From contig OY829538.1 in NCBI GenBank assembly GCA_963691705.1, positions 46,651,151 to 46,715,150 of the forward strand: a DNA stretch of 64,000 nt. The letters are read 5' to 3'. The DNA is from Viola odorata. Taxonomy: Eukaryota; Streptophyta; Magnoliopsida; Malpighiales; Violaceae. Shown one piece after another: positions 49,476-60,208 of the stretch. Each line of letters opens with the position of its first letter. The stretch's first letter is position 1. The notes beneath the pieces are model-generated. The model searched no databases, was not told where the DNA came from, and was given only the letters and a program-made list of their open reading frames with translations. Made by a program: the position numbers and the translations under genes.

Positions 49476-51010
49476 TGATCGCGTGCCGAGCGCGTCAAAT
49501 ATAAGTGTAAAATTGATATAGAAATGGGGGTAGAAGTACAACTTATCACTGTCCTACAACGAATTGTAGATTGTGGTAAGAGGATCGTCCACAGAGACCT
49601 CTTGGGGATCGTAGTTTCTAGTTGACTTCCTCGTCACTGGATGTGGTTTGGGTGAATCTGAAAAATAAAGACAAAAACAAAGAGAAATAAAATAGTTCAA
49701 AGTAGTCTTGGCTGGAGTCTTGGCCAAGATAGGGGGTCAAGATTGTGAGATGTCGAATAAAAGGGGATTCCAGGTAAGGGTGATATGAGAGCTTCTGTCT
49801 TTATGATCCGATCACTGATTCAAGAGTATTTGTCTCTAAATTCGTAGTACTGCTATAGAGTGGAGGTGCTCCTGTTCACTCCTGTCTTCCCTCCTCTTCA
49901 AATTATCTGGCGGGTGCTCCCTTTCCTGATAATCCTAGCCAAGGGACACCTTGCTGGTTAAAGGGTTTATCCGTTTGACTGCTGTCTTGAATGGTTGTTC
50001 GCTTCCTCAATGGTATAGGGGAAGACAGTACCTAGCCAAGTTGTCTCTCTATGGAGACCCTAGGTTGTCAATCTGGTCTTGGTCTAGATCGATTATTCCT
50101 TCTAGTCTGGCGCGAGACTAGTTACCTTCTTGGCCTAGCCGACGAGTGCTCCCTTTCCTTCTAGGCCGGTTGCAACTCTTCTCTCCTAGAGTACAAGAAT
50201 GATCAGGTCTTGTCTCTAGTGAGTAAGCGATTTAATAAACTTAAGGAATAATCGAATACGAATGGTAGAGACTGCTAGGGACGATTTGATCTCATGAAAT
50301 CATAAGAACAAAGCTCTTTAACCCTTACCTAGAATGGGTGTTTAGTTACTCATGCTCATGGGTATAAAATAAATAAATTTGTTTGCATAATAAAATAGAT
50401 CCGAGAATTAAATTCTGGAGCAAAAGAGAATTTTTCTATTAATTGGAGAAGAAGAAGTCAGAAAAGAGAGAGTCCCCGTATGGAAAGAAATCAGTCTGGT
50501 TTAAATACCAGCTAAATCTTCCTAATCCTACTTTAACTCAAACTCTTCAAAATTCTAACAAGAAAGTAACAATGTTTTAAATTTGAAAATAAAATCGCAA
50601 ATACAAAAGAGGGAGATCCCTTATAGGATTCTTCAAAGGATTGGCTTCAGACCCCTCTAGATTTGCTGGACAGCTGCGACTTGCCAGCTCACAAGGCCCA
50701 GATGAAGCGCAGCCCAAAAGGTCGCCAACGCAGCTCTCTCGAGAATGGCTTATCGCGTACGAGTCTTGGCCAAGCTTGCGGCCAAGACGAAATGGTGCTC
50801 GATACTTTAGTGCGAAAAAGGCGTCTTGGCCAAGCTCTAGGCCAAGATGATCTGGAAATCAGCTTCAAAGCTCCACAATCATAATTCTCCACCGAAATAC
50901 CTCCAAACCAGAACTGTCAAAGTATGAGGAGAAAAAGGAAAATCAATAGATTTATTGCCCAAATAACAAGTAAATGGACAATAAAAACATGATTAAATGC
51001 AATGCAATCA
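49476..51010 (-). repeat. Element C 5' LTR (right)
   Basis: 1535 bp, the upstream LTR in the direction of transcription, about 98% identical to the left LTR by eye. It contains the same three 12-bp-spaced GGCC clusters. Confidence 0.95.
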
Positions 51011-51015
51011 GCAAG

Positions 51016-53010
51016 CTCTTCATAAAGTTGGCAATGGGCGGCGCCGCAGTAGAAGTAAGAGAGCTAACCTTGTGTGACATGTGCAGCGACCAATAGTGAA
51101 ACTGGGAGAAGGAAGAAAACAAGGTGGAGCATAACAAACCCATCTGCTCGTCAGCAGTTTGAGTAAGAAACGCCTCCTGCTCCTTAGGGGATGTTAAGGC
51201 ATAAGTAGATAAGAAAGAGGAAATCCCGACGGAGCTATCGCCCCCAACAACCGCGAATCCAGAACTGCGCAAGTTACTCAAGTCAAGTCGATGAGTAACG
51301 AGCCCAGACCCCATTGAGCTCAAATCAGCCATGAGATGAGGTGTAGCAACCCCATCCCTGGAAGGTCGGTACATCGAGGCATTGGAAGGAACGAAGAATA
51401 GAGTAGTTGGGGATGGAGGCTGATTAGAAGAAGTACCTCTAGGAAGCCCAAAGGAACCGTGAGGTTGAAAAGTTGACAAGCCAGCCCCCGTTAAGTCCTC
51501 GTGGAAACCCATGACCTAGGAGAGAGAAGGAGGAAGCGGCGACTCGAAGGAGTTGGGCGAAGTGTCAAAGGGCCCAGAAATGCTCATAGTGTCAGAAGAC
51601 TGACCGCCAAAAGGCATCGTTGAGGCAAAAACGGTAGTAGTCTCCCCTTCATGTATAGCAAGACCCGTGGGCAAGCTCACATTTTCCCCCATCAAGTCGT
51701 GGCCTCTTGTTAGGGCGACGAAGTACCTTGGACAAGTCCATATCGCCTGATTGCGACAAGTGAGTAGAGGTAGTAGTGGTGTCCTGCAGAAAGAGCAGTA
51801 AGAAGGATAAGAAAGCAAAAGAAAACGTTAATGAGCGTCAAGAGACAATGGACAGGATAACACAATCATGAAAGAAACGAGTACAGTGGTGATATCGCTA
51901 ACCGGTGCCTCAGAAGAAATCACCACATTCAAAGGTGGAGTAAGGGCGGCAACGCGCCTTGTTCTCTTCTTCTTTTTCATTTTTGCGGGTACTCGGGAAG
52001 AAGACTCCTGAACAGGAGCAACGGTAACGGATACAACGGGAATAGAAATAGGAACGGTGGCGGTTCTCTCACCAACCGCAGAAGGAGGCGCTTGCACTAG
52101 ATTTACAGTTACAGTAGATGATGCAACTAGATTAACAATTGCAGCGGCAACGACAACGGTGGCAACAACTTCCTCTTTCTCCCTCCTTCTTAGAGCCCTC
52201 TTCTCTCGTCTCCTAACGCTTTCTGGCTTCCAACCGGGATCAGGAACTGCACAATCACGACATAACGTTAGGGTTAATATCGCCTGAAATAACAAAGAAA
52301 ATGACACAACACTCACTCTCAACACAGGCTTGAATATCAGTCCCGCACGCCAAATTGCGAGTGTGAACGCTAATGTCCAACTCGAGCAGTGTGTTGAACC
52401 AGCCTTGCTCAGGTTGAAGAAGAGTTGGTCGTCGACCCCAGGCACTATCTCTGATACTATGGTTAAAACCGGTCCGCCACCGGGGGCTAGGCAGTTCGAT
52501 GACAAAGAATTCATTTTTCCAATTTTCAATGAAAGACTCAAGGTGCAAGAGTTTCTAGGTGAAGGGTTTATGAGAGTCATCATCACAATGGGGTGATATC
52601 GCTATCACACCCCTACGGCTATACAATTGGAAAAACGATTTAAGTAATAAAAGGGAAGGAGAGTCAATCCCTTTGTATTTACAGAGTTCCAGAAACGCGT
52701 AAACGCAACAGTATGTGTTGGGAGTTAACTGAACGGGATTTACATCCAGAGCAACAAGCAACTTTTCAACGAAAGGATGAAGAGGAAATTTGAAACCATA
52801 GCCAAACATCTTGGCATACAAAAGCCTACTGTTGCCAGGCATCACACTATTGAGGCGGAGTGAATCAGAGGTAACAGAAACCTTACAATCCTCAGGAATA
52901 TGGGCATTGTATTTGGTTAAATGGTCTTGAAGTATTTCTGGAGAGGTGATGGTGGTGATAGTGTTTTTAATTTTTTCCTCATCAACAGACTTGGAACGAG
53001 TTCTCGCCAT
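51016..53010 (-). pseudogene. Element B antisense gene 1, 5' part
   Basis: Tat elements often carry additional ORFs antisense to pol near the 3' LTR, some matching the family called putative gypsy-type transposon (Transposase_28). This gene starts at ATG 53010 (MARTRSKSVDEEKIKN). Exon 1 has the family's core GYGFKFPLHPFVEKLLVALD, LTPNTYCCVYAFLELC and, after one TAG near 52552, ENWKNEFFVIELPSPRWR. A splice donor-like GTGAGT follows near 52318. The later exons have a basic segment (RRREKRALRRREKEE, KMKKKKRTRR) and the block at 51512-51016 ending HYWSLHMSHKVSSLTS. The coiled-coil end is displaced to 37985-38485 by element C. TATAAAA lies at 53178-53184, upstream on the minus strand. Stops indicate decay. 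Confidence 0.72.
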
Positions 53011-53177
53011 GGCAAAAAATAAAGAAAAGATGAAGAAGATGACAGAGGAGGGTAGAAATACCTTTCTGGCAGAGAAACTCAGAATGCCCAAACAATGGAA
53101 GGAAGAAACGCAAGTCGGCTCGAGAGGATGAAGCGAAAATAGAATGACAAAAGAGGGAAAAAGAAACATGTGTTGGG

Positions 53178-53184
53178 TTTTATA
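53178..53184 (-). promoter_or_regulatory. TATA box of antisense gene 1
   Basis: TATAAAA on the minus strand, about 170 nt upstream of the start codon at 53010. It suggests that the antisense gene has its own promoter. Confidence 0.5.
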
Positions 53185-53310
53185 ACCCTAGCAGTTAGAT
53201 AAAATGACTGTCGTAACAGTCGTCGCGTGTGTGAGGCGTTACAAGGAAAAGACACAAGGAATGAGTATGATTCTAGAGAAGCGAGAAGACGCTTCGATCT
53301 GGCCAATTCC

Positions 53311-53691
53311 TAGGGCGCGCCAACCCCTAGTGCCTCTGCGAACAGACACGTGTATTCTGGCCATCATGACTTCTCTCTCGTATTAATGAGGGAATCCTGA
53401 GCATTAAATGCTCTGAAAAAAGGATCGATTTTCAAACTCAAATAGGCGCAGTAACGCGGAGACCAAGATAACGCAGCGCAGCGTTAACTCTACTGATAGC
53501 TGTTGAGATAACGCAAAGGAAAGGGATAACGCGACGGAAATCAGTCGTTATTAAAAGGAGAATTCTAGACAAGGCAAGCATTATTAATTATTACAAACAT
53601 AATTGAATCAATGTTTGAAGTAAAAAATAAATAGCAATTGATAAAGACGAGTAGAGTCTTTAACGTCCTCTGCCGCATCAACACCATCCGA
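53311..53691. other. Spacer between the two antisense genes of B
   Basis: No ORF. GATAACGC occurs three times (53466, 53517 and 53525 region), with GCGTTAAC between them. Confidence 0.5.
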
Positions 53692-55859
53692 TTACGGGAG
53701 CGCCTCGGTATTGCCGTCATCCTCTCCCTCTTCCTCTCCTGAAGAAAGAAAACCTTCTTTGCTCCCGTCTATCTCATTCATTTTTTCAGAGGCATAATCG
53801 ACTATCTTAGCAGGGTCAAAAGTCCTACTGCGATAGTAGTCCGCGAATCCGGCGGTAAAGGCCTACATTGTCTTTTTCTTCCACCAGGATATCTTGGAGG
53901 GAACCTTTGCTAAGTCTGCATGGCAAGCCAATATCTCTTCACGAAGAAGAGAATTTCTCTTGTCAGCTGCCACCAACTCTGCCTCTAAAAACTCAACTTT
54001 GGCTTTCCCCTTAGATCTTTCCCTTGCAAGTTCAGCGCGACGATCATTCAGCTCTGCCAAGGTACGATTCTGAAGTCGCGTTAACTCCTTCACTTTGGTC
54101 AAAGTGGCATCCAATTGCTCTTTCGAGTTGGGTGAACCTCGAAGCTTGTCACCATGAGCGTTAAGAAAGTAATGCACTTTGCGGAAACTGGCCAGCGCGT
54201 CATTCAGAACGTGTGCATGCTGAATGTTGGGGGAAAGCCGCAGCAACTCTTCTTTATCCTTAGGCGAGCCAAATATTTCACCCATCAGGAAGGCAGACGG
54301 CTGATCTCGAGATAACGGGTGCGACACCCCTAAGGCACGAAGCCCGCTGGTGCCAAAGGTTGATAAGTCCAACTGGTAAGAAGGAACCCCTTGAGGACCC
54401 TGAGGGGAAAGATTGGCGATAAGAGAAGGAGTGGAACCCTTGACAGAATCGTCGACGCCTGAAATAGAAGTAAAGAATAACGGTTGTGGACCCCCAGTCG
54501 GTGGGTCAGGAAGTGTACTTGAGCCAGGAGCTGGCGTTACCACATCAGGAATACAAGAAGAAATAAGAGAGTCAGGGACGTTAGGCGGCGGAAGTGAATC
54601 TGCCGCTAGTAGAGCTTCAGTAACTTTAGGAGGAATGGCAGTTGACGCCTCAATAACTGTTGTTGTTTGAGAAGTACTCGCCACAGTAGACACCTCAACC
54701 CCCATGATAGGGACTTCGTCGGCCTTTTTTGAAGAAATTCTAGTAGCTAGATTGTCTTTCTCCACTCTGAGTTTCTTCCGTTGAGTCGAGGAAGCATGAT
54801 GAAGCCCTGTCTCGATATCTATATCCTCGCTATCGCTGTCAGTTATCCTAGTAACGGGTCACCACAAGTTTACTCCTCTACCCCGAACCGGTAGCCAATT
54901 GTCAAGGAAACGAGAGGCTCGAGTAGAGATACTGTGCCCTCCCCCTGCGACCGTCTTAGTTCTCCTCTTCTTCGGTGGAGTACTTTGATGGCTGGGACCC
55001 TCGGGTGGAGGAGAAGCTGGCAGCGTTTGGAGTGGCACCACGTTCAAAGGAGCGTCACTTCCCCTAGAAGATTGACCCTCAACATTTTTTCCAATGAAAG
55101 GTGTTAGAACAACAAGCGAATCAAAGTGATAACGAGAAGAGAGAAAAACTCACCTATAACGCACTCTTCCAGGCGCCTGTACAAAGCGAATTCTCGAATA
55201 CGAAATAATGTGTTTATCTCTAACGAGGCGTTAGCATGAGCTAACTCATCCCTAGACAACACCACTGGGTTTACCCAGGCAGCAATAGTAATCTCTTGAT
55301 TGAAGCCCATGCGCCACAAACGGGAAAGCAGTTCAAGAACGAAGAAACCGCTCTTCCAATCTGCCACAATCTCCTCAAAGCCCTGAAACTTCTGCCAGAA
55401 CGATTGCACAAATGCGTCATTCCACCTCGGGGCGATATCGACCAAGCAGTTATGACAATTCAAGCTAAAGAATTTACAGATTAAATTGACGGATGGAGTA
55501 AAAATACTCTTCATCTCGCAAGCACGAAGAAAGGCGTAAATGCCACACTAGAAAGAAGGGGTTATCTGAGCAGGATTAAGATCAAATCAGCACAACAATC
55601 TTTCTACAGATGCATGAACTGGGAAACGAAAGCCATAAAGGAACATTTTAAAGTAAACCAGTCTATATTTTCCCTACAATGGATCGTGAAGCTGAAAACC
55701 GTCCTTAGGAATGAGAGGGAAACAGCCAGGGGGAAAAGAGATACCGTAACTCTCTAATTCGGCCTTCAGAATCGTGTTGCACGAAAAAATACTGTGTGTT
55801 CTTTCGATTTCTAGATCTAAGGGTCTTTGAAGACCCCTGGTAGCTCTAGTATGGCGCAT
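53692..55859 (-). pseudogene. Element B antisense gene 2, paralogue of gene 1
   Basis: The layout repeats that of gene 1. From ATG 55859 (MRHTRATRGLQRPLD) comes a core with KMFLYGFRFPVHASVERLL and, after stops, FEEIVADWKSGFFVLELLSR and WRMGFNQEITIAAWVNP (near 55385-55240). A basic exon follows with PPKKRRTKTVAGGGH (near 54970). The 54765-53863 part is a Ser/Pro-rich region and then a coiled coil (LAELNDRRAELARERSKG, KVEFLEAELVAADK). The acidic tail ends LSSGEEEGEDDGNTEALP at TAA 53692-53694. A TAG after KKKTM (53863) and others earlier break it. The two copies probably arose by tandem duplication inside the element. Function unknown. Confidence 0.7.
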
Positions 55860-56353
55860 AGCGAACCAGTAAAACAAAAATCAGAACGAAAGAGGAGCAA
55901 AATACCTTGAAGAAGAAGGCGATGAATAGACTACCGGTGCCAATGAACGGCTGAAGAAATTTCCATCAAGCAAAAGAAGAAGCAGAGAAAGAGAATGGCA
56001 GAGAAAATTTGAAGCGCAAGTAAAAGTGTCAGAAGGGGAGAGTTGTTCTCTTTTAAAGGTCAAACCCAATGGCTGAGCAACCTGTGAGAATGAGACACGC
56101 ACAAAACAGAAAGTGACACGTGGAAAGACACCAGAAAATATTTATGGCTAAGCATTTATATCTTTGAAGAAAGGCGGTTGATAACTGGAAGTTAAGAAAG
56201 CGGTTGCAGCGAACGGTAACCAACCGCTCAACGTTAACTGTCCAATGCTTGCGAAGTTAACGCGAGAACATAACAACAAGAGAAGAAAAGCGAAGGGTGT
56301 TATTTTATTCATAAAGAGCCATACGGCATCTACAATAGGTATGACGTACAAAG

Positions 56354-56770
56354 TCACTCGTCATCAAGCCAATAAGAGGGCCAATAGGAATTATCTCCAT
56401 CCGAAGACGGCAACCTCTCGTCAAGGAAAGGCTCCTCTACCCTCTTCTCTTGACCCAGCTTTGACGAACTTGAATCTCCCTTAGCAGCAGGAGCTGTTAT
56501 CTCATCACCAATATCGTTGGCAGAACTTCTTTCCATGAAACGGTCAATATGAGGAAACAGTTCGTCACCTCTCCACACAATAGGGACATAGAAGTTAGAA
56601 GATAGGTCGGCTGTCCTCGAGGTTCTCCTTTTCGATCTCTTACGACCCTTATGGAGAGGTAACCGCCTCTTCAGGCACGACGGTGAAGGAGGATTGTCGG
56701 AATTAGGAGAAGTAGGAGGAGTCGGTGGAGAATCACGTTCGACGACACCCAAGGAATATGAATCAGCCAT
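56354..56770 (-). CDS. Element B antisense ORF 3, unknown function
   Basis: I do not recognise this 138-codon ORF (ATG at 56770, MADSYSLGVVERDSPPTPP). It has a Pro/Ser-rich start, then a strongly basic stretch KRRLPLHKGRKRSKRRTSR (about residues 36-54) that looks like a nuclear localisation signal, and an acidic, tryptophan-containing end (DNSYWPSYWLDDE). It lies on the same antisense strand as genes 1 and 2, upstream of gene 2, and has no stop or shift, unlike its neighbours. It could be a first exon of a longer antisense gene or an independent small gene of the element. Confidence 0.5.
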   Translation of the reverse strand: MADSYSLGVVERDSPPTPPTSPNSDNPPSPSCLKRRLPLHKGRKRSKRRTSRTADLSSNFYVPIVWRGDELFPHIDRFMERSSANDIGDEITAPAAKGDSSSSKLGQEKRVEEPFLDERLPSSDGDNSYWPSYWLDDE

Positions 56771-57297
56771 GAGATCTTGGACAATCTCAACAGAGAAATG
56801 AAAAGAAGAAGATGAACAGGAAAAAGAAAGGGAAATCTCATTAAATAAGCGAGGCGAAGAAGCCTCCCAGCCTTCCCGCACGACCTTTGAGAATAATTAA
56901 TGCGCTTCGAGAAGGATGATCATAAACATAGAATCTGATCATATGATCAAGTCTGTTAGAATTCGTACTAATCAAGAAACACCGGAAAAACTGCCCAATC
57001 AGTTGCACTGAAGAGACGGCGCGGAATCAATGCGGAACGATTAGCGAGAGCATTTTGCCACCTGGCGAACAAGGAAAAACAAGTGCTGCAAAAGTCTCAC
57101 CAACGGCGGACTCATTTTCAGTTGGGCTAATGTGGCACTCAACTAAAATGCTGATTAGCACGTCGTGAAAGGAAAAGAAGTCGCAAGTCAGATAACGAAA
57201 AGACATTTTATTTATTTATGGCCTAACAACATCCATACAAAGAAAAGAAAAAGACAGGATGGCAACGACCGACGGTCAAGCCTGGGACCCAGCATCA

Positions 57298-57606
57298 TCA
57301 TCCTCCGGCAGAGTGAGGATCTCCCTCAAGGCAGTTCAGTAGATCCTTCCTCAGCTGCAGCATGGTGATCACCACCTCGAAGCGGGAGACAGTAGTAGCC
57401 AATTTTGACACATTCTCTAGAGGACTGAAATCCTCTAGAGAAGCCGCACCAAGCCTGGACCGAAGAGGGGTCATCATCCCTTGAAGCTCCAGGATGTCCT
57501 CAGAGGTCTTGATCAGCACATTTTCCAGAAAGCCAACGTCACTATTATTGAGGTTTTTCAGAGAGTGGGATTTGGAAATCAAGAAGTTCTTAGTGAGACT
57601 GTCCAT
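57298..57606 (-). CDS. Element B antisense ORF 4, unknown function
   Basis: I do not recognise this 102-codon ORF (ATG at 57606, MDSLTKNFLISKSHSL). The predicted protein is mostly helical with leucine-rich heptads (FLENVLIKTSEDILELQGMM, then LENVSKLATTVSRFEVVITM). A TATAAAT box lies on the minus strand at about 57666-57673, some 60 nt upstream, so a transcript is plausible. It is intact and lies nearest the 3' LTR, between two copies of an 18-bp word that may be the polypurine-tract region. Confidence 0.5.
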   Translation of the reverse strand: MDSLTKNFLISKSHSLKNLNNSDVGFLENVLIKTSEDILELQGMMTPLRSRLGAASLEDFSPLENVSKLATTVSRFEVVITMLQLRKDLLNCLEGDPHSAGG

Positions 57607-57814
57607 GATGAAAATGCCAAGAAGAAGTGCTAGAAAGATGTGAAATTTGCGCGGTGGAAGTTCAAATTTATAGGCCTGAAGAAAAGGCAGTGGAAAAGAA
57701 GTGCTCCTCGACGACCGAGCCACCCGTTATCTCGAGGACTAGCAAACACGATATGGAGGCAAGCTGAAGCGGTAGCCCTTGGTAAACACTCGGTCTCATT
57801 TTCAGTTGGGCTTG

Positions 57815-58306
57815 TGATAACAATAAAAGCAATTCTAGGGCAATTCTAGGGGTATTTTCGTCCTTACCCTAGCGTCAAGGTCGGAACACTGTAGCCCCTA
57901 TTGGGTGTCTGCCGCCAAGGTTGCCGCCCCTTACCCAGCGAGGAACCCTGGGATGGTCGACATCAGCGGGGGGGTCTCACGCGTCATCAGCCCACACGCA
58001 CGGCGTTATCCCATCCCAAGTCAGTCATGACGTCACTCAAGGGGTTATCTTCCCTAGATAAAGCCTACCCCTGGAGGTAACGCCCTCCTCGTCGCTTATA
58101 AATACCCCACTCTTCGAGATGAGAGGTAAGCCTATGATTGCTAGTCAAACCCCTGCCATTTGGAACTGCCATACTGACTTAAGCATCGGAGTGTCTACAC
58201 CGGAGCCCCCCCTCCGGCGCTTTGCAGGTATATCGGACGACGACTACAGTAATTTCGAGCGGCCATAGTCCTCACCCCTGAATCCCCAAAAGTGAGAATA
58301 TTATCA
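57815..58306 (+). repeat. Element B 3' LTR
   Basis: 492 bp, starting TGATAACAATAAAAGC and ending ATATTATCA. TATAAATA lies at 58097-58104. It differs from the 5' LTR at about 33 positions by eye plus indels. Confidence 0.93.
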
Positions 58307-58311
58307 AGATG

Positions 58312-59057
58312 CTTCAGGGGAGGTATTGGAGTTGTTCTCTTACAGGATAAGCATCCCATTGCTTACATTAACAAGGCTCTAGCCCTTCGACATCAGATGA
58401 AATCAGTTTATGAGAGGTATTTATTTGCAGTGCTTTTGCTATCAAGCACTGGCATTCTTATTTGGGAGATATACACTTCATTATACGCACTGATCATCAC
58501 AGCTTGAAATATCTACTCAACCAGAAATTATCCAAGGAAGCACAATTTTCTTGGTTAGTTAAGCTCCAACAATATGATTATGAGGTGCAGTACAAGCCAG
58601 GAAAGAGCAATGAGACTGCTGATGCACTTTCTAGAGCTCCTGCCAATCAGTTGTATACCATGTTCTATTCTTCCATTGATCCCACTCTCCTAGCTGAGAT
58701 TCAAGTTTCTTAGACTAGTGATGCTTCCATTCATAAGGTGATTACTAGCATTGCTAGCAGTCCCTCCTCTCATCCTCACTACTCCTTTCAGAATGGATTT
58801 TTAAGGAGAAAGGGGAAGCTGATGGTTGGTCATGTTCCTGCTCTACACAAGAAAATTCTTAATTTATTTCACGACACACCTATGGGGGTACATTCTGGAA
58901 TGCAAGCCACGTCTAAAAGAATTTCTTCTCTTTTCTTCTGGCATGGTTTAAGGAAAATGGCTAGGAATTATGTGAGGGAGTGTGAAATTTGCCAAAGAAA
59001 CAAAACAGAGCATATTCGCAGCCCAGGTCTGTTGCAACCCTTGCCCTTACTAGATGG
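58312..59057 (+). pseudogene. Element A RNase H end and integrase N terminus
   Basis: The continuation of element A after B: RNase H with GGIGVVLLQDKHPIAYINKA, DHHSLKYLLNQK and YKPGKSNETADALSRAP, with one frame change near 58460. It is followed after TAG by the integrase zinc domain: HDTPMGVHSGMQATSKRIS and CEICQRNK. The catalytic core of integrase is missing because the sequence jumps into an inverted gag copy near 59058. Confidence 0.87.
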
Positions 59058-59742
59058 CAGGTCGTCGCTGCCAGGTGAGAATCTCTTGAAGCGAGCGTTG
59101 CACCTCACACATAGTTTGCTCAATAGCTCCGACTCTGGTTTCGATCGGAGGAACATTGTCGCCGCTATTGGTCAATCCATCGACAGTATCAGCACTAATA
59201 GCTCCGCCAGCGACGGGATGATGATTTCGTACCATCTTCAGTACAGGGAGCAAGATCAATGGCTCTGCTACCACTTGTCACGTGCCTGGAAGGGATTCGC
59301 GATGGCTCGATGACGATTAAAGGTGTTTTAATGGAGCTTCAATAGAAGAGAAAGTGAGAGATGAGCGGAAGTGATTTGGGTGAAGGAAAATGGTTAGGAT
59401 CGGGAATTCATTGAATTCATCAAGGCATTGTTGTTCATTGAACAAATTAGGTTTTGTCAGATAATTGGATAAAAAATCCCAATCTCTGATTTTCTGATGT
59501 TTATAGATATTATTTCCTTAGCAAAACGTTGCCGCTTGCTCTAACTACTAACAAACGGATAGCCAAAACGCTACCGTTGCTGTCTAAACCACAACCACAA
59601 AACGCTGTTGTTTTGTCCTAACAGAAAACAAAACAACTAAGTAGCAAAACGCTACCGTACTGACACAGAAAACACTCAAACAAACAACAACCAAATATCT
59701 AAGTTTCTTTCAACTTCTTCTTCTTCTATTGTGGTTGTGACA
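59058..59742 (-). repeat. Inverted LTR-gag start of element A
   Basis: On the minus strand this is a complete LTR (59742-59277, starting TGTCACAACC, ending GTGACA), a primer-binding-like TGGTAGCAGAGCC and the first about 65 codons of gag. It joins directly onto the truncated integrase of A. Orientation is opposite to the rest of A. Confidence 0.85.
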
Positions 59743-59764
59743 ATACCTCACCGTTGAGAACAAT

Positions 59765-60170
59765 TGTCATATCCTTAGAAGGTCGAAGAAACTGGAAGAA
59801 GAAGAAGCTGGAAGAAAACTAGATGCCCGTCTTCTTTTAATTGCTTTTCATCTTAATACGGTAGCGTTTGGTATAATTGTGTAGCAAAGGATACGGTGAC
59901 ATTTTGACTTGAGTTTTTAGCAATAAAAAGGAAAAACATGAATATAAAAGGAGAAATCGGAGATTGGAATTATTATCCAATTATCTGGCAAAACCTAAAG
60001 TGTTCAATGAACAACAATCCCTTGATGAATTCAATGAATTCCCGATCCTAGCCGTTTTTCCTTCACCCAAATTACTTCCGCTCATCTCTCACTTTCTCTT
60101 ATGTTAAAGCTCCATTAAAACACCTTCAATCGTCATCGAGCCATCGCGAATCTCTTCCAAGCACGTGACA
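59765..60170 (+). repeat. Second direct LTR copy of element A family
   Basis: About 406 bp, beginning TGTCATATCC and ending AGCACGTGACA. It is head to head with the inverted LTR, separated by 22 bp. It is diverged from the other copies and has internal deletions in the U3 part. Confidence 0.75.
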
Positions 60171-60208
60171 AGTGGTAGCGGAACCGTTGATCTTGCTCCA
60201 TGTACTGA

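Larger units (their letters stand above)
38486..51010 (-). mobile_element. Athila-lineage retrotransposon C
   Basis: Identical-length LTRs of 1535 bp start TGATCGCGTGCCGAGC and end AATGCAATCA in plus orientation, and GCAAG is duplicated outside (38481-38485 and 51011-51015). The genes run on the minus strand: gag, protease-RT-RNase H-integrase, then a third ORF region. The primer site next to the right LTR matches the aspartate tRNA type used by Athila elements. By eye the LTRs differ at about 32 of 1535 positions (about 2%), the youngest layer of the stack. Yet gag, pol and the third ORF carry stops and shifts, so mobilisation probably relied on other copies. It is inserted in antisense gene 1 of element B. 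Confidence 0.95.
29946..58306 (+). mobile_element. Tat-lineage Ty3/gypsy retrotransposon B
   Basis: The two LTRs start TGATAACAATAAAAGC and end TTATCA, with AGATG duplicated directly outside (29941-29945 and 58307-58311). The order is gag, protease, RT, RNase H, a second archaeal-type RNase H and integrase; the second RNase H marks the Tat lineage. A long 3' region follows with a tandem repeat and several antisense genes, another habit of Tat elements. It interrupts the RNase H of element A and is itself interrupted by Athila element C at 38486. Without C it is about 15.8 kb. The LTRs differ at roughly 7% of positions by eye, so this insertion is older than C. Confidence 0.93.
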
